From assembly GCA_000697055.1 (NCBI GenBank), contig JNDT01002242.1, forward strand, positions 1 through 64,000: DNA of 64,000 nucleotides. The letters run 5' to 3'. The DNA is from Saksenaea vasiformis B4078. Its lineage: Eukaryota; Mucoromycota; Mucoromycetes; Mucorales; Saksenaeaceae. Below are positions 1 to 11,800 of this stretch, piece by piece (position 1 is the first letter of the stretch; every line of letters starts with the position of its first letter). A program made the translations under genes and the position numbers. The notes beneath the pieces were generated by a model. It worked only from the letters and a program-made list of their open reading frames with translations. It ran no database searches and was not told where the DNA came from.

Positions 1-1144
1 CTCCCATGTTCTTGGGTATCGATGGAATCCGAGCAAATGCGAGGTCCTCAATGCCCCTGCAGATTCGCAGTTTTACCTTTATGGTAACGTCCTTCCTACG
101 TGTACCCATTTCAAATACCTTGGTATCCCCTTTTCTTCTGGCGGGATGGATCGTGATCTATTACTGCAACATTCCAATACCAAAGCACTCGCAGTGATGC
201 GAGCGCTGAGGGATTCGGGTGTTCACATGTATGGACTCGGCCTTCCTGCATCCCTCCGAGCCTACAAGATTTTTGTCAGACCAATTATTGAGTATGGCGT
301 GGCGATTTGCCACTTGACCGCGGATATAGCAAAACGACTAGACGATACCCAACGACGTTGTCTGCGGATGTGTCTTCGGCGTAACCCAGCTTCCCCGGTT
401 GGTACGGTCCAGGTTGCTTCACTTGCTGGCCTACCCACAATGTACTCGCGCTATCAAATTTTGCAAGCAAAATTTGTTAGACGCGCTTATTCCCTCCCTA
501 GCAACACCCTACTGAAAGTCATGATGCCACAGACGGAGAATTTCCACCACCCCTATGCTTGGGCAAAGATACGTGCCAATGCCATTTGGCGCGCAACCCT
601 GCGTCTACAGCGTAGCCCCAATCCACCCAAGGACTGTTTAGCACGCGCAATTATGGATCACCTTCAGGTGGTTCATAGTCGCCAACGTGATAAGCATATT
701 ACGGTGCGACGGGCCTTACCGAAACCTGGGTGAGATCCCACCTTGCTTCTTCCTTGCACTACTAAGGAACGTCTCTGTCTGATCAAGTGGTGTATTGCCT
801 GGCTCCCGCCAACTCCTTCAGTTGTTTGTCTATGTGGCTATATTCGGGCCAACCGCGAGCATTTTGTGGATGACTGTCCCACGGTCTCTTCTCACATGCG
901 TACCTTGGCCTTGCTTCTACCATCATCTGTTCCAGATGGTGTGTATCTCATTGACCATGTGCTGAACGAAATTCCACCGTCTGTTAGCAAGTTCAATCGA
1001 TCGTGGATAAACGTATGGCGTCAGCTATTGTTTATTCTTCGTGAAATTGATCGTTGCACGTCCACGTCGGCTTTTGACCCTGAAGATGAGCCTGGATCCA
1101 TCCTTGCAGATGAGTTTGCCCATCAACGCCGCCCCACCTCTTGA
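1..1144 (+). pseudogene. Non-LTR retrotransposon (LINE) ORF2, C-terminal part, interrupted by one stop
   Basis: Reading frame 2 is open from the window edge and reads as the end of a LINE reverse transcriptase. It shows a KCEVLN segment, a FKYLGIPF motif (palm/thumb border), then a thumb-like helical region with KIFVRPIIEYG. The frame stops at a TGA (731-733) and continues in the same frame to 1144. The downstream part carries a CLCG-x(7)-H-x(4)-C cluster at about 830-875, the cysteine-rich tail usual at LINE ORF2 C-termini. A single in-frame TGA therefore splits an otherwise open frame, so this copy is dead unless the stop is read through. The 5' part of the element lies outside the window. 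Membership of the LINE class is clear; I cannot assign the clade. Confidence 0.85.
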
Positions 1145-1665
1145 TCCCCTTACTGTATCCTCCTCCTTCCATTCCTTCTCTCACTCCACCTCAGCTACTT
1201 ATCTCTATTAACCTTGTGTATAGTTATGCAACTGCCGTGTTATGCGTAGGAACCTGCTGATGTCTATACTTCCTCCCTGGGCCACTGAGGACGCTCACTG
1301 GTACGACTGGCTCTATATCCAAAGGCTTGACAATCCTCTCCTGCACTATTTTCATTTTTATTTTCCCCGTTTGGGTTTTGTTTATTTGTTTTTTGTATCA
1401 CACACATCTATCTCTCTACCCTCTCTCTTCCCTGCCGCCACTGACCAGAGTATCATGCCGATCTCTGTGTCACCTGGTTCGTGCACCCCTCCTCTCTTCC
1501 CCCTTCCAATCCTTTCTTTTTTAACCTAGTGTTGAGGTTTTTTTTTTTATTTTTTCATATATACAGCGACTGCCGACTATACCCACAAAATAAACACTTT
1601 GAACTACACTACACAACCCATGGCTCTTCCCCGTTACATATCGTTACACAAGAAAAATTTTCACC
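1145..1665 (+). other. LINE 3' tail and following pyrimidine-rich gap
   Basis: No gene seen. The stretch is CT-rich on the + strand, with a T-run near 1540-1556 and a TATA-like cataTATAca near 1557. It probably joins the 3' untranslated tail of the upstream LINE to the 5' leader of the next element. Confidence 0.4.
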
Positions 1666-1905
1666 ATGTCAAACAATATACAACAACAACAACAACAAGT
1701 ATCTCAAACGGACGTTGTTGCCCTCAGTTTGTCAAAGGCAGCAGGCCATCAGGTGACTCCAATAATTCAAGAACCGAATATCAAAAAGAGTGAAGATGAC
1801 AACTCTGTTCTGTTCTCTCGTCTTTCCACCGCTTTTGTCCTCATCTCTCAACATTGCGACATTCTTGTCCTGATCTTTACAACCCAACAGTCGTATCCGA
1901 CATAG
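1666..1905 (+). CDS. Short glutamine-tract ORF, possible broken start of a LINE ORF1
   Basis: A 79-codon ORF starting with an ATG and a run of CAA codons, followed by about 50 residues of polar, protein-like sequence, then a poorly coding tail. It sits just upstream of a recognisable LINE ORF1 and behind a TATA-like motif, so it may be the N-terminal remnant of a second ORF1 copy. Its last part lies inside one half of a 39-bp direct repeat. No domain is recognised. It could also be chance. Confidence 0.25.
   Translation: MSNNIQQQQQQVSQTDVVALSLSKAAGHQVTPIIQEPNIKKSEDDNSVLFSRLSTAFVLISQHCDILVLIFTTQQSYPT
1847..1885 (+). repeat. 39-bp direct repeat, copy 1
   Basis: The 39-bp segment beginning CTCAACATTGCGACA recurs at 2246-2284 with about two mismatches, in the same orientation, 399 bp downstream. 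Such repeats in LINE leaders can be promoter monomers or the scars of a local duplication. Confidence 0.75.
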
Positions 1906-2245
1906 TTACATTACTACACAGTGATTAGAACAACATGTCAGAACATGACAAAAGGTACTGGGGGTGGTTACTTTATTAGAACACGGTTCTAGACATGTCT
2001 TATCCCATCTATCTATTGCTGAGATACCAGCGGACACAGAATATATCAGGATAAACATAATGGTCCCACTCTAGTAAAGGATCATCTAAAGATATCTCTA
2101 AACTCCTCTATCCCGCCATTACCCGCAAGCACCGTGAATTATTTAAACAATAGAACAATCATTTTAATAAAACAATCCTTTTTTGAGTCTCGCTTACTTT
2201 CGCGTCCCTATACTTGAATTTGGATACAACACCAACGCTTTTACA

Positions 2246-2284
2246 CTCAACATTGCGACACTCTTGTCCTGATCTTTATAACCC
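2246..2284 (+). repeat. 39-bp direct repeat, copy 2
   Basis: Second copy of the repeat at 1847-1885. The sequence between the two copies is AT-rich and has no coding character. Confidence 0.75.
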
Positions 2285-2693
2285 GACGCTTTTTGACTGC
2301 TCCTCAATCTCCGACTTAGCTAGAATAGATAGGAAACATATAAATACACTGAATGAATCGAATAAACACCAGAGACTTAAGCACAACAATCTTGTTCTTG
2401 ACAAAAGATATCTACGTAACCCATCTTCTTTTTGTCTCCCGCTTGCTCTCAGTCTTTGACACACGACTTAAAACACTTGTGTCTGGTGCTCACTATTCAA
2501 CCGACTTATCAACTGACTTATTTCAGACATATCTTTTTGCAGACGATTTATATTTTCAGACACCGATTCTTCACTTATACATCACCAACTCAACAACGTA
2601 ACTACCCAAGCAACTAGTGCTCCTACATCTAGTACACGTGAATCCACCGTTGGATCTACTCCTACAACTAAAAGAAACGCAGACGACGACAGG

Positions 2694-3857
2694 TTGAATT
2701 GCACATCTCGAAATCTTAATCTCAAAAAAACAAGATTCACTAATTTCAAATCAGCAACCACATTCGACAAAAACCTGAGTATAGAAACCATAATAATACC
2801 AGAATTTGGACCAGTACAACTGCCTGAAGGAAATAACATGGATGCTGAGGCCTGCCGCGTCATTCAGCAATTAACAGACCGCATTGCTTCTTTAGAAGCA
2901 ATAATTAAGAATCATCCCAAGGAAAAAGAACAATGGCAGACTCAACAGATTCAGCTAATGACGCTTTTTCTAAAGCTTCAAGTAAAACTGGACAAAACCG
3001 ACCACTCTACACCTGTTGCCAAAAACAATTTACAAAAAACAGCAACAACAAAGACACCAATTTCAACTGCTGCTCCCAAAAAAACTACTACTATGGACTC
3101 TACACACGCACCCAAAGTAGAAAACTATGCTCAGAAAGTAGCGAAAAACCTTCCCAAAAAAAAGGGTGAAATGCCGACTACGGAGATCATTTCTCGTACC
3201 TTGCAAGAGAATACAGGGCCATCGCAATATGACTTTGTATATCTTCCTTGCCGCCACCACCTCAGATACTCTAACGTTCGCCGAATGTTAGAGGTAATTC
3301 AGATCCCTCAGTCACGCGTCATTGATATTCAGTTTCCTGCAAAGGGTACAATTGCACTTCTCGTGCATAGTGCTTTTAAAGCAGAACTGATTGATATTTT
3401 CAAAAAACACAAGATCAATACAAAGGCCGAGTTTAATCCTTGTGCAGCTGCTGTAATTGGTGACCCTCAGCATGCACAAAAAACTACCGCAGAACGCCAA
3501 CAACTTGCAACTACAATTTATGAAGATCGTATGTTGCGTACATGCTTACGACTATCCGCCCATCTGGGCAACAGTATTATGCGCTGCTTCAGCAATAATA
3601 CTAGTTGCCTTAAAATCTCACAAACTACTGCCACTAAATACTGGAATTCTCGGAAAGCTGACAATCCAAGAAACCAGCAACGTAGTACCTCACCTGAGGA
3701 AACACTCGCTGCTCTTCGCATCAGTGCATCACCACCTCTGACAACCCCATCTGCACCCTCCACACCCTCGCAAGCACACACAACCACTGATACCGCAATG
3801 AATGAAGATACTGAAATGATGGATAGTCTTCTTCCCGAAGCGACGAAGCAACAATGA
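2694..3857 (+). CDS. LINE ORF1 (gag-like) protein
   Basis: An open frame of 387 codons, open further upstream to about 2517 but without any ATG, so the original start has been lost or is non-AUG. The protein has an N-terminal helical segment with coiled-coil character (about residues 55-105), a Lys/Thr-rich linker, a globular middle (about 170-270) and a Ser/Thr/Pro-rich acidic tail. It contains no obvious CCHC knuckle. What identifies it is position: its stop overlaps an ATG (3854) that opens an endonuclease-like frame, the standard ORF1-ORF2 arrangement of non-LTR elements. ORF1 proteins bind element RNA; here this is inferred from context rather than from a domain. Confidence 0.6.
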   Translation: MNCTSRNLNLKKTRFTNFKSATTFDKNLSIETIIIPEFGPVQLPEGNNMDAEACRVIQQLTDRIASLEAIIKNHPKEKEQWQTQQIQLMTLFLKLQVKLDKTDHSTPVAKNNLQKTATTKTPISTAAPKKTTTMDSTHAPKVENYAQKVAKNLPKKKGEMPTTEIISRTLQENTGPSQYDFVYLPCRHHLRYSNVRRMLEVIQIPQSRVIDIQFPAKGTIALLVHSAFKAELIDIFKKHKINTKAEFNPCAAAVIGDPQHAQKTTAERQQLATTIYEDRMLRTCLRLSAHLGNSIMRCFSNNTSCLKISQTTATKYWNSRKADNPRNQQRSTSPEETLAALRISASPPLTTPSAPSTPSQAHTTTDTAMNEDTEMMDSLLPEATKQQ

Positions 3858-3892
3858 GCAGTATCACAATTGGATTACTCAGTGTACGCGGA
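3854..3892 (+). pseudogene. LINE ORF2 N-terminus (start of EEP endonuclease), truncated
   Basis: Overlapping the ORF1 stop, an ATG opens a frame reading MSSITIGLLSVRG, which matches the first beta strand of exonuclease-endonuclease-phosphatase (EEP) domains in LINE ORF2 proteins. After about 13 codons the coding character ends and a transposon terminus begins. The rest of the EEP core is found from 7755 onward, and roughly the first hundred residues of the domain are missing. Confidence 0.5.
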
Positions 3893-3897
3893 TTTAT

Positions 3898-4010
3898 CGT
3901 GTTTGCGGGTAGAAAATTGAGATTGTTAATAAAAGTAAACTATTTTGAGACTGTTAGATCGCTTATTAAAGATGTATTAGTCTAACTATTTATATGTCTC
4001 TTAGTAAATC
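3898..4010 (+). repeat. Diverged transposon terminus (same family as the inverted repeats at 7.5 and 8.5 kb)
   Basis: This segment shares a diverged but ordered set of blocks with 7494-7610: GTGTT(T)G...GGGTAG, then TGAGACTGTTAGAT, then CTATTTATATG, at nearly the same spacings and in the same orientation. It lies where the LINE ORF2 is broken, so it probably marks the left end of the older DNA transposon whose transposase is at 4.6-7.2 kb. The CTATTTATAT block resembles a TATA box. Confidence 0.5.
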
Positions 4011-4582
4011 ATATCGATTGTAAAGATTAGTCAATTTTGCAGAACAATAATCGTAAAGAAAGAGTATAGATTAATGTCCTGAATGACTGTTATGCACGAA
4101 TGTTTTCAACTTTATGCATGCATGCATACATCAGGATGTATGACGATCCTGATGCTATGTGGATCTGAATAAAAAGGTGATCGTTGTCATCGTAATTGTC
4201 TTGTCGCATCAATCATAAGATAGGATATGCCTAGGGATACCTAAAGATCATGTCAGTGTATCCAGTTATCTTAGATCCTTAATATATCTAGTTTAGATGA
4301 CTGAGTAAATTCAGGTATCGATCTATTGATGAAGTGACGATGGTATATAATGATCCGAGGGAGGACGTAATATGATCGCTCAGATGTAAATGTGAGATCA
4401 CAGCACACAATGGGTTCAGACTTGGTTAGTACAGAGGACTAATCTTCAAGTATAGGTGAATCTAATCGAATCCACCGAAAAGTCGGTGATAATCGGGGCT
4501 TCTCATTTGGGCAGGTACTTGTATCTTTTGGACAACGTCAAATCGGATGTTTTTATTTTTTTTCTTAATAATATCATACATA

Positions 4583-7232
4583 TCAGACGTCATTATTACT
4601 GGCCGATATGCAGTTATGTCTAGTCATACCAGGCCAGATAAAATAGCACTGGTTATTGCCATTGATTTTAGGTAAGATACCTGCGAGACAATCAAGATGG
4701 CTGGCATCTGTCACGTGCAACCGTCCATTGCCCATTGACGGCATATAACCACACAACGCATCTTGGTTGTTTAGCTTGGCATCCTTTCTGAGTCGAGCCG
4801 CTCTCGTTTGGAGTCTGTGCCTCGTTTGCTGTGACGTGCTTCGTAATGGTCCGTGTGCTTGCAAGAGGCATAGAATTTTCTCGTCGTCGCAATGCTTATG
4901 GTGGAAAAACAGTACGGTCCCCGCAAAAAATGTCTGCCACTCCAAATTTGCTCCGCTATGGACTCCTCGTCTTGCATTTTTATCCACTGGTAGGCTTAAT
5001 TTGACAACATTGGACTTTCGTGTGCTTCTGCGGTTGCTCAACTTCTCACTGTAGAATATCATGCCACGGAAGACTACTTGATCTGCAGTATGGATCCTAC
5101 TGCTGACAGATGTAGCGGCATTGGCCTTACCGTGCTGTTTCAAATATTCTACAAAGTGTTGTCGCAGGTTGTATCCACTGTAATCATCCAGATCAGTGTC
5201 GCTCAAGTGAACCCGTAACACTGCTTCATCACTGCCTTCACCGATGGTCATACTGTCAACGCCATCATCTATGGAGTCGTCGAAGACGTTTCTCCCATGG
5301 TGCGTAACCGCTGCATCATACAGTAGCTCGTTAATGGCATTAGCAGGTGGTGATCTATGAGAATTTATCCGCTTCTTCACCATGCCAATAACATGTTCCA
5401 TCGGTCTGGCGCTGTACATTCAAAGTAGCCCAAGCTGTCGGAGGGCTTCTGCAAAATGCGTCAAGTAGTACTGACTGATCGTAAACGCATTCAGTGGCAA
5501 GAACTTTCGCATGAAATCATGGCAGCATAAGACACATCTGAAGGTATTGGTGAGATAAATAAAAACTACAACACACATAGTTCTCAATTTCTGATACCTC
5601 AACAACATCGATTTCTAGCTGCAAGGCCAGTGAGCACGCCTTAACCAAAGATAATAACGTTTTTTTCGCCTCCTGAAACACGGCATTACTTGCCCGACTT
5701 GTTGAATCGATCTCACTATGCTGCAAATCCGATTGTTCTATAACGTAGGTTGGAACGATGTATAGTAAAAGTACTATCCAGTCGATGGCTCGAACACGAC
5801 CAGCTTGTAGATCTTGAAGATGGCATCAAATAGCCTTCAACCGTTGTTGGAATCGTCGTTGTGGCATTTACCACTGCCCTAGCAATCGCTTGAGGATATT
5901 ATTCTTTTAGGTAAAACACTGATTCTGTGCCGTAGGCGCCAGATTCGTCTTCCAAATTTGACGGCTAGCGCCATGCTCTATGAGTTACATTTCATCTGAA
6001 CTAAAGAAGAGGCTCTATAGAACGATAGCAATTGGGCAAAAGATGTCCCTGCTTAATCCAAAGCTCTGAGATACTAGTTAGCCATGAGACAGAACAATAC
6101 ATAGCATACCTCATCTCCATGGATAAAATCCAAAAGATCTCTATCATGTGCTTCACGTCCGTCTCCACGAAAATACATACAATTATTGTCGCTGCGCGTA
6201 TATTCCTTTTTTTTCTTTCTCCCCTCGTTTTTCTCCATCCTGCCTTTTTATCACCACGGTTACTATCACCAGAAGATAGGCTATAATGCAACCTCTCTAA
6301 TTTCGAATCCTTCTCTAATATCAAGTTCAAGCATGAGAAGGAGGTTGAATCTCTTATCGGGGGAGTTTTCATGCTCAAAGGTTTACTAATCGCATTGATC
6401 CCTTGTAAAATATGATGTAATACCTCTTCGTCAAGAAAATCTATTATTGCGTCAATGAGAAACTTGATCTTTAAGTGGAACGCAACATTCCTCTTTCGCA
6501 GGTTTTAGAGTAATCATTCACAATCTCCTCGTCTTTGCATTAGTGAATACGTTTTATTCAGTTCTTGGAGCAACAGTATCCTCTTCTTGGTAGCCATTCT
6601 TGAAATCGGACATTGTCATTGTAGTCCACTTGATAGCCTGAAGGTGACAATTCATGCTTGTCACAAGTTCATGCAGCACTGAGGTTGCTTCATCTTCATG
6701 AACAGCTTTATCCATGAGACCTGCCTTGCGCCAGCGATTTTGGAAGGTATTAGGATTGCGTTTTAGTGTGTCAAACGGGAGTTTTATCCATCACATAGCT
6801 CAATTCATACTTTGGGACACATCCTCTATCATATCAAAACCCGGAATTTTCAAGCATTTTGCAAGGAACGGAGGACTAGAAATTAGAGAGGGCGAACTGT
6901 ATATGCATGTTTTGCTGCGAGCCGTATAACGAATCGAATGTCCTTAGGTTATCGAAGTTGATCGATACATAAACAATATCGAAATATGTTACTCAGACGA
7001 TCCGACAGAACCTATGCTATTTTGCCTAACACGAATAAATCAAAATCCATTCAAATTCAAAACGCATGTCAGCGAAGACATGATTTCCGCTCTTCCCGCA
7101 GAGAATGAGATGGTGAAAGAAAACAAGATTCTCCTCGGTAGAGTGCACCCACCAAAAAGCAAGGATTCCTGATACGTCAGCGCTCACATAGTTGGTGATT
7201 CTTTTATAGCGAATAATCAACAAGTTGTGCAA
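4583..7232 (-). pseudogene. Decayed DNA transposase, CMC/Plavaka-like
   Basis: Pieces on the minus strand read as one decayed transposase. The best block runs across 5608-4583: FLPLNAFTISQYYLTHF, then a TGA, then YSARPMEHVIGMVKKRI followed by NAINEL. This matches the C-terminal conserved block of CACTA-like (CMC, DUF4218-type and fungal Plavaka) transposases. The TGA (5422-5420) falls in frame inside this block. A GT-AG intron is likely at about 5520-5580. Further upstream, 7232-7026 has an LILCGKSGN segment resembling the YGDDxSGN region of Plavaka proteins, and 6378-6001 gives a weaker fragment. Frames change several times, so the gene is not functional. The superfamily is an inference from these motifs. 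Confidence 0.6.
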
Positions 7233-7493
7233 TTCTTGAATATGGTTTTTCTATCTTACGATCCGAGAGATGATCAGGTCTATGAACGAAAACTTATTAC
7301 CAATGGCGACGTATTCTCGGCATCATGGGATCACACAGAAATATTCAACGACAGGAGTGTGTCACATCGTTCTGAAATTGCTGCTCATCGAGGAAGGTTG
7401 ATTTTTTGATGTGCAAGCCCTAAAGAAAACGCAACCTCAACAATTCAGTGATGTCTTTCCGGTTCCTGTACATTCTAAAGGAAGAGTATATTA

Positions 7494-7748
7494 GTGGGTG
7501 TTGTATGGGTAGGTTAATTTAGACAGTAGACGGATAAATCCTTTGAGACTGTTAGATATCTTTATTTCAATTAGCTTGTCTGCCTATTTATATGATTCAG
7601 TCTTTTAGCGGAAATAAGCATTAGTGAACGTTCTTCTCGGTATTAGGTGTGGATTATGGAATGGATCAATTACTGTGATGACACAGTGCTACCTTATTGT
7701 ACTGAACTCGGTGATAAGTCTAAGTTATAGACGATAAGACTGAACTGT
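7494..7748 (+). repeat. Inverted repeat, left copy (~250 bp, transposon terminus)
   Basis: About 245 bp here are matched in reverse complement by 8321-8573 with only about three visible mismatches. The outer end begins near GTTGTATGGGTAGG; an internal CTATTTATAT looks like a TATA box. The near identity means a recent origin, unlike the decayed transposase next to it. The unit behaves like the terminal inverted repeat of a small non-autonomous element. Confidence 0.9.
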
Positions 7749-7754
7749 TCTCAA

Positions 7755-8275
7755 TCTTTCAGAACAATAAAATATCCTTTGATGGTGTATACCTAGCTCC
7801 TTTCCTTCCCATGCCGCTGGTTCAGGAACGACTCAATCAGCTCTCGCTAGACGATTACACCATGATAATGGGTGATTACAACATTCGACTAGGACCTCGT
7901 ACGGGTGGTACGCGGTGGACTTCTGAACATAGACAACACGTCGAGCAACGGCTAGATGACAATGGTCTCACAGTCTGGAACGCCGAACTAGCACATGGAA
8001 TAGCAACGTCTGATGGAACTCGCGGTACCAGTATCATCGACTATTTTATCTCGCCTCCACAACAGTTCGTAGCCCCAGAGCTTACCATCCGCAATGATAT
8101 CGACCTCCTACAGCCTGATCATTATTTGTGCGTCTTTTCCTTCTTGCTCAATCAAAACCTTTCCCTACAACCAACTATCACGCATCCCCGTAAACAATGG
8201 CGCCCACTGTGGTATATGGTGACCGTCGTAATGCCCATCCTATAGAATTGTGTTCCATAACAGGAAAGATCGGGG
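7755..8275 (+). pseudogene. LINE EEP endonuclease fragment lying between the inverted repeats
   Basis: Frame 2 reads ISFDGVYLAPF, then the EEP hallmark IMGDYNIRLG, then GTSIIDYF and LQPDHYLC, the last two corresponding to the S-x-I-D and SDH motifs of apurinic-like LINE endonucleases. It begins in mid-domain with no ATG. The frame breaks near 8213, where a two-base shift restores a protein-like continuation containing RNAHPIEL, so the fragment also carries an indel. It is probably part of the ORF2 whose first codons lie at 3854, separated by transposon insertion and deletion. Confidence 0.75.
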
Positions 8276-8320
8276 ATTAATCGTGTTTTCATATACAGTG
8301 AACTTCTCCACTGGAACACC

Positions 8321-8573
8321 AACTGAACCTTATCATCTATAACTTAGACTTATCACCGAGTTCAGTACAACAAGGTAGCATTGTGTCATCACAGTAATTG
8401 ATCCATTCCATAATCCACACCTAATACCGAGAAGAACGTTCACTAATGCTTATTTCCGCTAAAAGACTGAATCATATAAATAGGCAGACAAGCTAATTGA
8501 AATAAAGATATCTAACAGTCTCAAAGGATTTATCCGTCTACTGTCTAAATTAACCTACCCATACAACGCCTAC
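8321..8573 (-). repeat. Inverted repeat, right copy
   Basis: Reverse complement of 7494-7748 with about three differences. Its outer end abuts LINE inter-domain sequence at 8574. Confidence 0.9.
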
Positions 8574-8880
8574 ATCGCCTGAAAGAACTGGACTCCCTAA
8601 AAAAATGCCGCCAACGATTCGCTGCTCTGGAAACACCACTACAACGTTGATATCGAGCGAACCGCGACTAAAAGGGAAGCAGCCGATGCCACACACATGA
8701 AGTCTCGCGTGGACCGTCTCAACCACAGCGCTGGACAACACTGTCGGCAGAGCTGCGGCATGTCCAACCGATCATTTGGACGGAGGATGGCCGTGTTTTC
8801 CAAAACGTCCAAAGTTTGAGTGAATGCCGTGTATTCGCGCATCACGCACCATCTCTTTCAAAAGAATTTTTCTAAATAAA
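8574..8880 (+). pseudogene. LINE ORF2 linker between endonuclease and reverse transcriptase, frameshifted
   Basis: Protein-like pieces in changing frames: LHRLKELDSLKKCRQRF (from 8570), then DIERTATKREAADATHMKSR (from about 8650), then WTTLSAELRHVQPIIW and TEDGRVFQNV (to about 8815). These resemble the basic helical region that joins the endonuclease and reverse transcriptase in LINE ORF2 proteins, including the conserved IIW-x-EDG segment just before the RT domain. At least two frameshifts are needed to join them, and the RT itself is absent. Confidence 0.6.
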
Positions 8881-11800
8881 GCGAGTGTAATAAATTTTAA
8901 TCTTAGAACGCTGGGAATTTATGGGACATTGCATAACATATTCCTCATCTTTTGGATCGGGAGACACTTTCGTACAGTATACAGCTAATCTTTTATCAGC
9001 CTATGCACTTGCTGTGGAAGGACCTTTTGTAAGTTATCACGATTGATTAGCCAATAAGAACCAGCTTTCGTACAGAAGGTGTACTCCAATCGCGGGCTTT
9101 TAACGCGTTATTAATTACTGGATTTTCCCCATGACTTCGCGTTTATTTGAAGATATTTGGCGTTACTGCGGGATAAACTCTGCGTTTTGAAGTACGTATC
9201 TTTGGGTTCATCGGATGCCATGATTTGCGTGTCATACTCTTCCATGTTACGTCTGCGTCAAAGAACGTGTTAAAGGTAGGATTCATTGTCTCATGCAAAA
9301 GTGGGTAAAGATAGGCTCCTTTTATCTTACACAAAAAGCGTGTCTCAGATAACGGAAAGTAATGCATATTTATAGGGACGCATGAATTCCTTTTTTTTTT
9401 CCTTTGGCTCTGTTCATCTTACACCCCCGGTAAGGATATCAATTTATATACATATCTAGGACCACTAATATCTTTTGATGTATTGTTTAGCCTGTATGAC
9501 CTCTTTCCCAAACCGTCTCGGCTGTGGTGGCGTCTTTACCCATCACTTAAGTAAAATAACTGTTGCCGCACTCAGCATCACTCATCTTGTACAATAGATC
9601 GCTGGACGTCGTATCGCTTCAAGTCCTCTGCAGTGTGTTTTAATCTGTCACTTTCAGTGCCGATCTCTTCCTCTTCCCCCACTCCCACCCATCACGGTTC
9701 GGGGTGCGGCCTCCATCGAATGGTGGAAATAACCTTCGGGGATAAGTAAAATGACATCCAAATATTGTTCCATGTACTAACCACGAACAAATTGTTATGC
9801 TGTCTACATAAATTTCGCATCCATCGAGGGACCGCGCTGATGCGAGTAGTGTATGAATTTGTTGCCAACTTATGTTCAACGAACGCATACTTGGTCCTTT
9901 TTTAACGTAAAATTGGCTCCTCATGGACGCAAAATTTACATAGATTAGCGTAAAAATTTGATCAAAACTTTTATTGAATTTTTAAATGACTGTGAGCGCG
10001 TCGCTAGTTAAGCATTTCCGCTCTAGCCCGGTCTGAAAGAAGATGAATAAAAAAAACCTTTGTAGCAAAGGAGAAAGATCTATAGATGGAGGGTGGGGAG
10101 AGGAAGGGCAGAAGGATCTATTCGGGTGAGGTAGCGTAAAAATCTGTTCGATAAACGGTAAACCAATAGTGTAACTGTTACGTACCACCAGAAGAAAATT
10201 CATTATGTTATTATATCGATGAAGACTATACAGAAGGCAGCGCAGATTGGGAGTGACTATATAGAACCGTTGGGATAAATCTGGCAACATCGGTTCTGTC
10301 AACCATAACTAAGGACAGGCTACTTTGTTGAAGGGGGGACTACGATACACCAACCCGTCATTTAATAAAAAAGTGCATAACACGCTAGTCGTGCTGAGGG
10401 AGTCATACTCGCGTACGATGTGTCGGTGACTCTTCATATTAAGGCCTTGTGCACCCACTATATCAAAGGTAGACCGAAGATTTGCCGACGAATAGGACCG
10501 CTATCGCACAGTTTGGTGTAATTAGTGCTCTTGTTGGCTGTACTAGCGTTGAGTTTCTCGCTATGCTAAGCTAAATTTGTCCAGGGGACTCTGCCCTGAT
10601 TGAACCGCCGAGTAATTCTTTTCTTAATGGATTGATAGCTGACTAGATCTTGATAGATGAGAGGCTAGACTCTGGCGAACCCAAAACTTTCACCAAAAAA
10701 AAGGGTATCTTGATAAGTGATATATTATGGAAAGACATTGTTATCGTAACCATAAACGGTCATAAGTAGACGAACTGATTCCGGCAGGTTAACTGATTTT
10801 ATTTTCAGGTTTCTTACGGAATACGGAAAACGGACAGCTTTATCTGAGTCGCTTAGTTAATATTGCATCATTCAAGACTTCTACATGGCATGACGTGTTA
10901 GACCAATGCATTCTACGTGAGCTTTACCGGATAGCGCAGGAAAGAAAAAAGGAGAGGAAAACGTACATGATTGTGTTTTCACCCCACATCAAATGCAGAT
11001 GCGGTGAACCGGTGCATAAATACTAAAGCTATTTCCAGAAAAAAAAGGTTACTTTGCGCGTCTACAAAGCACAGAACCTGTTCGGATTAATAATATTTGT
11101 ATTCTAACTACACATGGAAAATGAGGATGGATGTTAGTTTAGGAGGAGGAATTGGTTACCTGTTTATTTCTTCCATGCTATTTGCACCGGAACGTGGGAG
11201 CCTGCAGGGTTCCATCGGTTCAACGTTCTGTGCATCTGCGGTACAGCAATATCCTGATTTCTTTACTTGTCACAAACAACGTGTTAGTTAAATGCAGCTA
11301 TTGACATACATATGTTGACAGTCTCTTAACCCCTTCTAGTAAAAAAGCTGCGGGAGGATGTGTTTGTATGACAAATCCAGTAGGTGGAATGCATGTCCCG
11401 CGCAATTCGGGATTCAGCATGCACGGAATAGACTTGGGCGTCGCCTTTCATTTTCCCTGCAAGCGATTGTTTGTTTCGAAGTGTGGTTCTCGGACCGGTA
11501 CAACCATCAGTCCCAACAACAAAACCCTTTAGAGCCCTGGCTTTGTTTGTTGTGCAGTGTGAATATGAAACACATGCACTACAACCCCGAGTAACACACG
11601 GGTATGCCATCTGGCGTGCTATTTTGTAAGCTGAAACAACTGGTCTGTTCTCCTACCGAGGAGCACGTCCGCGCTCCATTGCCCCAGGCTCCATCCGTCC
11701 CTTTTGCATGCATAGTCTAAAAAGCTTTAGTCCTTGGTCCGAGAATGCTTATCATCCCTTCTTCTGCTGGACAAACCGAAGCGTTTTATCTCTGCACTCC

